A DNA stretch of 18,429 bases, from positions 1 to 18,429 of the forward strand of contig DASRMS010000147.1 of assembly GCA_035647835.1 (NCBI GenBank), in the 5' to 3' direction. The position numbers were made by a program, and so were the translations under genes. Positions 14,660-18,429 of this stretch are shown in pieces (positions within the stretch are counted from its first letter, which is position 1; every line of letters begins with the position of its first letter). This DNA is from UBA9865 sp035647835 (GTDB lineage: Bacteria; Bacillota; Dethiobacteria; Dethiobacterales; Dethiobacteraceae). The notes beneath the pieces were generated by a model, which worked only from the letters and a program-made list of their open reading frames with translations, had not been told where the DNA came from and made no database searches.

Positions 14660-15186
14660 AGGCAACCTCCTTGATTAATTCTTGACTGCTTACCTTCATC
14701 CTGCTTTTTGACGCCTGCTGCAGCTAGTTTTTTCACAATTGTCTGCAGTAGGCTCTCTAATTCCTGGGCTGTAGCCAAATACTCGGCGGCCGTGCCGCCA
14801 AAAGGGTCTTGTACATTGCCCGTAGAGCCGCTAAACTCGCGGATCGTAGATACTTTTCCTTTCAGCTGCGGCTGCTGCTGCAAGATGCTCTCTTGATGGG
14901 TGTCCGTCATTACTAAAATTAAGTCCGCCTGAGCGGCCAGTGCTGCGGTAAAAGGCTGGGACTGGTGTACTGATAAATCGAGCTGCAGCGCGTTGGCCAC
15001 CGTTAAGGCATGTTTGCTGGCAGACATCCCCTTGAGCGCGGCCAAGCCGGCTGAGGCAACCCGCCAGTCACTTAAATCTGCCTGCGCTAACTGTGCTGCG
15101 GCCATCACTTGGGCTAAAGGACTGCGGCAGGTATTACCTGTACAAACAAATAACAGTAATTTCTGCTGTTTACTAATCTTTCTCAC
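14656..15186 (-). CDS. ywlE: Low-molecular-weight phosphatase, probable protein-arginine phosphatase (YwlE type)
   Basis: Small cytoplasmic phosphatase with the CX5R loop CTGNTCR (Cys15 to Arg21) and the general acid Asp127 in QDPFGG. The residue after Asn in the loop is Thr19. In B. subtilis YwlE the equivalent Thr11 selects phosphoarginine over phosphotyrosine, whereas tyrosine phosphatases of this fold commonly carry Ile. The gene also holds the ywlE position between tsaC (ywlC) and rpiB (ywlF). At 176 residues it is longer than YwlE (about 150), through an N-terminal run of charged residues and a polar C-terminal tail. GTG 15186 overlaps the tsaC stop (GTGA). Specificity is an inference from Thr19 and synteny; no mcsB kinase is in the window. 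Confidence 0.85.
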   Translation of the reverse strand: MRKISKQQKLLLFVCTGNTCRSPLAQVMAAAQLAQADLSDWRVASAGLAALKGMSASKHALTVANALQLDLSVHQSQPFTAALAAQADLILVMTDTHQESILQQQPQLKGKVSTIREFSGSTGNVQDPFGGTAAEYLATAQELESLLQTIVKKLAAAGVKKQDEGKQSRINQGGCL

Positions 15187-16253
15187 CCCACTTCAATGAC
15201 ACGAGGACCAGCTGCTTTCTCTAAACGGTTCATCAATGCCAAGCCCACACCTGCCGCGCCATACCCTTCGGCCACAATCACCTCTACTTGGCGTTGGTCA
15301 AACTCCCGCAGGGCGGCAAAAAGATGACTGGCCAAATCTGCTGGCTGCTGGCGACTGCCTAGGACAATTATATCATCTCCCTGCAGCTGTGCAGCACTTT
15401 CTTGCGATACTAACATCCCTACTCTTTTCCCCTGCTGCTGCCAGTCCTGCTGCAATTGCCGCAGTTTAGCCAACAGTTGACCCGCATTGTGACTCTTTAC
15501 TAAATAAAGCGGGGCCTGCGGGGCATAATGTAAATATTTTAAGCCGGGCGAAGGCGGTGCTTCGCCGCTGGTCTGCACCCAGCTAGCCACAGGGCAGTCT
15601 CGCTGCAGTACTGTACTTATTTGCTGCGCTGTGATGCCGCCAGGGCGCAAAATGCGTGGTGAGCCGCCGCGGATGTCAAGCACTGTTGATTCGACGCCCA
15701 CTTTACTGGGGCCACCATCCAATACCCCCTCAATGCGTCCCGCCAAATCCTGCAAAACATGGGCGGCGGTAGTAGGACTAGGGCGTCCGGAGAGATTGGC
15801 ACTAGGACCTGCCAGGGGGATAGCTGCAGCCCGCAATAAAGCTAAAGCTGTGGGATGCGCCGGCAGACGAATAGCCACACTATCCAGACCACCGGTTGTC
15901 TCTCTGGGCACATGGTCTTGTTTTTGTAAAACCAGCGTTAACGGCCCGGGCCAAAAGTGTTTCGCTAACAACCAAGCTTCCGCCGGAACTTCTGCTGCTA
16001 AATCACTCATTTGTGACGCCTCATGAATATGTACAATTAACGGGTTGTCCATTGGTCGGCCTTTGGCACGAAAGATTTTAGCTACTACTTGGGGCTGTAA
16101 AGCATTACCACCTAGACCATAGACTGTTTCTGTGGGGAAAGCTACCAACCCTCCCTGGCGCAGAATCTGCGCCGCTGCTGCGGCTTCCCTGCTTAAAGTG
16201 GCGGGCGTGATGCCATCAAAGATTAGCGTTCCTTTTATCGTTTCTCTGAGCAC
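15183..16253 (-). CDS. tsaC: L-threonylcarbamoyladenylate synthase (TsaC/Sua5, long form)
   Basis: Makes threonylcarbamoyl-AMP from threonine, bicarbonate and ATP, the first step of the t6A modification at position 37 of ANN-decoding tRNAs. The N-terminal YrdC domain (about 20-210) shows FPTETVYGLG, KGRPMDNPLIVH and ESTVLDIRGGSPRILRPG. A linker and a C-terminal Sua5 domain (about 240-355) follow, so this is the two-domain Sua5/YwlC form rather than the short E. coli TsaC. The frame is open to GTG 16259; AGGGG is 5 nt before the GTG at 16253, which I choose. First gene of the minus-strand cluster, divergent from larB. Confidence 0.95.
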   Translation of the reverse strand: MLRETIKGTLIFDGITPATLSREAAAAAQILRQGGLVAFPTETVYGLGGNALQPQVVAKIFRAKGRPMDNPLIVHIHEASQMSDLAAEVPAEAWLLAKHFWPGPLTLVLQKQDHVPRETTGGLDSVAIRLPAHPTALALLRAAAIPLAGPSANLSGRPSPTTAAHVLQDLAGRIEGVLDGGPSKVGVESTVLDIRGGSPRILRPGGITAQQISTVLQRDCPVASWVQTSGEAPPSPGLKYLHYAPQAPLYLVKSHNAGQLLAKLRQLQQDWQQQGKRVGMLVSQESAAQLQGDDIIVLGSRQQPADLASHLFAALREFDQRQVEVIVAEGYGAAGVGLALMNRLEKAAGPRVIEVG

Positions 16254-16259
16254 ATGCAC

Positions 16260-16566
16260 CCCTGCTTTCTTTCAACTGCTCTGGGCGTTCAATCTGCCTT
16301 CACCATTTGACAAAGGTAGAGTTAGATCATACCTTCAAGTATAATATATACAATAAGAGATATCTGTTCGACAGAATTAGCAATAACTCCTTTAAAAAGC
16401 TTCCTCTTTTCATATTTCTTAATGGTAATTATTTAAAATGAAAACCATGATTCAGGGCACTTAAAAATATCTTGCCCAAAATGAACTTTCTCACTGCCGC
16501 TATTATCATTTTCGCCAAGTTGTGATAGATTGTTTTTAGTGACATAAAGGAGGGTACTAAGAGCTG
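16260..16566. other. Divergent intergenic region between tsaC and larB
   Basis: This 307-nt AT-rich spacer must hold promoters for both directions. No small gene with a ribosome site is apparent. Two inverted repeats lie on the larB side: GGGCA (16455-16459) with TGCCC (16473-16477), and ATGGT (16422-16426) with ACCAT (16444-16448). On the plus strand a perfect TTGACA (16307-16312) has only TACCTT at 17 nt, and a perfect TATAAT (16340-16345) has no matching -35 box, so the larB promoter is unresolved. Confidence 0.5.
16326..16353 (-). promoter_or_regulatory. Weak candidate promoter for the tsaC cluster
   Basis: On the minus strand TTGTAT (16353-16348) and TATGAT (16331-16326) are spaced by 16 nt, about 70 nt upstream of the tsaC start. 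The -10 box matches consensus at five of six positions, the -35 box at only three. Confidence 0.3.
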
Positions 16567-17331
16567 ATGGATAAAAAGCAATTACATAGCTTACTAAGTC
16601 AAGTGCAAAATGGCACTGTGGCTGTTGCTGACGCGCTGCAGCGCTTAAGAAACTTCGACTATGAAGATTTAGGTTTTGCCAAAGTGGATCATCACCGAGC
16701 TCTGCGGCAGGGATTTCCGGAAGTAATCTTTTGTCCCCACAAAACAACAGCACAAATTGTCAGTATCGCCGCACGTTTAGCACAAAACAATACTACCGTT
16801 TTAGCTACTCGTGCTGCCGCTCACATTTTTGAGGCGCTGCAAGCGTCGCTGCCCCAGGTCGAATACCATGAATTGCCCCAGGTTGTGGTCATCAACCGCG
16901 ACCACAATCTCCCCGCAGTGGGACAGGTCCTAATAGTTTCGGCAGGAACAGCCGATTTAGCCGTGGCCGAAGAAGCGGCCATCACGGCCGAACTAATGGG
17001 CAGCCAGGTGAATCGTTTATATGATGTGGGCGTCGCCGGCATTCACCGGCTCTTAGCCAACCAGGCACAATTGCAGGCTGCCAATGTTTTAGTGGTCGTG
17101 GCCGGCATGGAAGGTGCTTTAGCTAGTGTAGTTGGCGGGCTCGTAGACAAGCCCATCATCGCCGTACCCACTTCAGTGGGTTATGGCGCAAGCTTTGGGG
17201 GAGTAGCCGCACTGCTGAGCATGCTTAATACCTGCGCCAGCGGTGTGTCTGTAGTCAATATTGATAACGGTTTTGGCGGCGGCTATACGGCAGCCTTAAT
17301 TAATCGGCTTGCCGCCCAGGAGGAGAGCTAA
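16567..17331 (+). CDS. larB: LarB, pyridinium-3,5-bisthiocarboxylate mononucleotide (nickel-pincer cofactor) synthesis, carboxylase/hydrolase
   Basis: LarB carboxylates the pyridinium ring of nicotinic acid adenine dinucleotide and cleaves off AMP, starting the nickel-pincer cofactor of lactate racemase LarA and relatives. The 254-residue protein has the N-terminal LarB pattern (FDYEDLGFAKVDHHRALRQG, 30-49) and a C-terminal PurE-like domain. Visible there are SAGTADLAVAEEA, AGMEGALASVVGGL and NTCASGVSVVNIDNGFGGGY; Cys223 aligns by eye with the reactive Cys221 of L. plantarum LarB. ATG 16567 has AGGAGGG about 12 nt upstream, a rather long spacing. larC follows after 2 nt. larA and larE are not in the window. 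Confidence 0.95.
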   Translation: MDKKQLHSLLSQVQNGTVAVADALQRLRNFDYEDLGFAKVDHHRALRQGFPEVIFCPHKTTAQIVSIAARLAQNNTTVLATRAAAHIFEALQASLPQVEYHELPQVVVINRDHNLPAVGQVLIVSAGTADLAVAEEAAITAELMGSQVNRLYDVGVAGIHRLLANQAQLQAANVLVVVAGMEGALASVVGGLVDKPIIAVPTSVGYGASFGGVAALLSMLNTCASGVSVVNIDNGFGGGYTAALINRLAAQEES

Positions 17332-17333
17332 CT

Positions 17334-18429
17334 GTGAAGCTTTTATACTTTGATTGTTTTGCCGGCGCCAGTGGTGATATGATTCTTGGTGCCCTGCTTG
17401 CTGCAGGAGCTACTTTGGATTTTGTTAACAGCGAGTTAGCTAAACTTCCCTTCACCGGGTATCAGTTAAAAACAACGCAGGTCATCAAAAAGGGTATTGC
17501 TGCGACAAGGCTGCTGGTTGAAATCACAGAAGCACAGCAGCCGCACCGCTCTTATCATACCATTAGAGAAATGCTTAACCAGAGCGATCTGGCTAAACCA
17601 GTGCGAGATTTAAGCTTGGCGATTTTTGCCCGTTTAGCCGCGGCGGAAGGAAAAATCCACGGACGTTCACCAGAGGAAGTCCATTTTCATGAAGTAGGAG
17701 CGGTAGACTCGATTATTGATATTGTGGGCGCTGCGGCGGCTTTAACTGAACTAGCTGCAGACAAGGTCTATGCTTCAGCACTGCATACTGGGCGCGGCTT
17801 TGTGAACTGCGCACATGGCAGACTGCCGGTGCCGGCCCCAGCCACTTTGGAAGTACTGGCCGGGGCGCCAATCTATGCTACCGAGCTGGAGGGCGAATTA
17901 TTAACACCAACCGGTGCTGCCATTCTCGCCACCATTGCTGAATTTACCCCCCTGCCGCTGATGACTGTACAACAAATTGGCTATGGGGCGGGGCAAAAAG
18001 AACTACCAATTGCCAATGTCTTACGCGTGATGGTCGGTGAAAGTGCGGACAGTGACACTGCTCAGCATGAGCAGGTGACGGTGCTGGAGGCCACCATTGA
18101 CGATCAAAACCCGGAGCTTTATGGTTATATTATGGCAAAACTTTTTGCAATGGGGGCAGTGGATGTCACCATGACACCACTATACATGAAAAAAAACCGT
18201 CCTGGCATTCTGCTGACTGTCCTAGTGGCAGCCGCTCAGGAGCAGGCCGTCATCACCACCATCTTCCAAGAAACTACTACCTTAGGGCTGCGGCGCAGCA
18301 CGGCAGAGAAGTTAAGGCTAACCAGGCGACAGCTTACAGTCCAGACTCCCTACGGCAGTGTACGCATGAAAATTGCCGAGCAAGCTGGCCAGATCTGTAA
18401 TGCGGCACCAGAATACGCCGACTGCACCT
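17334..18429 (+). CDS. larC: LarC, nickel-insertion protein (3' end outside window)
   Basis: LarC inserts nickel into the thiolated cofactor precursor using CTP. The frame starts at GTG 17334 (AGGAGG 10 nt upstream, in the end of larB) and stays open to the window edge: 365 codons, probably lacking only the last few dozen residues. MKLLYFDCFAGASGDMILGA is the family N-terminus, HFHEVGAVDSIIDIVGA the conserved metal/nucleotide region at about 122-138, and PLYMKKNRPG a motif of the C-terminal part. In L. plantarum larC is split and joined by programmed frameshifting. Here the N- and C-terminal parts are one continuous frame. Translation of every line was checked by eye with no stop found. Confidence 0.93.
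   Translation, partial: MKLLYFDCFAGASGDMILGALLAAGATLDFVNSELAKLPFTGYQLKTTQVIKKGIAATRLLVEITEAQQPHRSYHTIREMLNQSDLAKPVRDLSLAIFARLAAAEGKIHGRSPEEVHFHEVGAVDSIIDIVGAAAALTELAADKVYASALHTGRGFVNCAHGRLPVPAPATLEVLAGAPIYATELEGELLTPTGAAILATIAEFTPLPLMTVQQIGYGAGQKELPIANVLRVMVGESADSDTAQHEQVTVLEATIDDQNPELYGYIMAKLFAMGAVDVTMTPLYMKKNRPGILLTVLVAAAQEQAVITTIFQETTTLGLRRSTAEKLRLTRRQLTVQTPYGSVRMKIAEQAGQICNAAPEYADCT

Noticed and set aside
16520..16548. TTGTGA and CATAAA with 17-nt spacing before larB
   Set aside because: A start from this pair would place the larB ribosome site upstream of or at the transcript 5' end, so it cannot serve larB.
16433..16753. 106-codon minus-strand frame overlapping the larB start
   Set aside because: It is antisense to the clear larB coding start, lacks a ribosome site and shows no family pattern.
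17334..18429. Possible larC1/larC2 split
   Set aside because: Codon-by-codon reading shows a single open frame to the window edge with both N- and C-terminal motifs in phase.

Overview
The window looks like a chromosomal segment of an anaerobic Bacillota bacterium of the class Clostridia. I cannot name a genus. The reasons are gene order (tsaC–ywlE–rpiB–glyA–upp–comEB–ATPase–ywmB–murA, the classical Bacillota 'atp' neighbourhood), strong AGGAGG ribosome binding sites with many GTG and TTG starts, and genes typical of anaerobes (V/A-type ATPase, lar nickel-cofactor genes). All genes from 374 to 16253 lie on the minus strand. Only larB and larC at the right end are on the plus strand.

Layout, right to left in the direction of minus-strand transcription: a housekeeping cluster tsaC (t6A synthesis), ywlE-like phosphatase, rpiB, glyA, upp and comEB (dCMP deaminase), with touching or overlapping genes. 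Next comes a 243-nt gap holding a candidate promoter, a possible operator and a hairpin-rich leader. A small AtpZ-like membrane protein follows, then a complete nine-gene V-type ATPase operon in the order G/H–I–K–E–C–F–A–B–D. A structured 3' region and a strong terminator at about 2569-2601 close it. After that come ywmB and murA, with a terminator overlapping the murA stop codon. Positions 1 to about 351 are AT-rich with no gene I can support. On the plus strand, larB and larC (running off the right edge) are transcribed divergently from tsaC across a 300-nt spacer.

The main biological point is that a V-type rotary ATPase sits where Bacillota normally keep the F1Fo ATP synthase (between upp/comEB and ywmB–murA), and the F-type accessory gene atpZ has stayed at the head of the operon. 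The K proteolipid keeps every residue of the Enterococcus hirae Na+ site, so a Na+-coupled enzyme is predicted. Translation signals differ between subunits: TTG starts for G/H, A and B, a Shine-Dalgarno-sequestering hairpin before C, and a clean strong site before K. This may help set the unequal subunit stoichiometry. I found no transposon, CRISPR array, tRNA, rRNA or phage gene.
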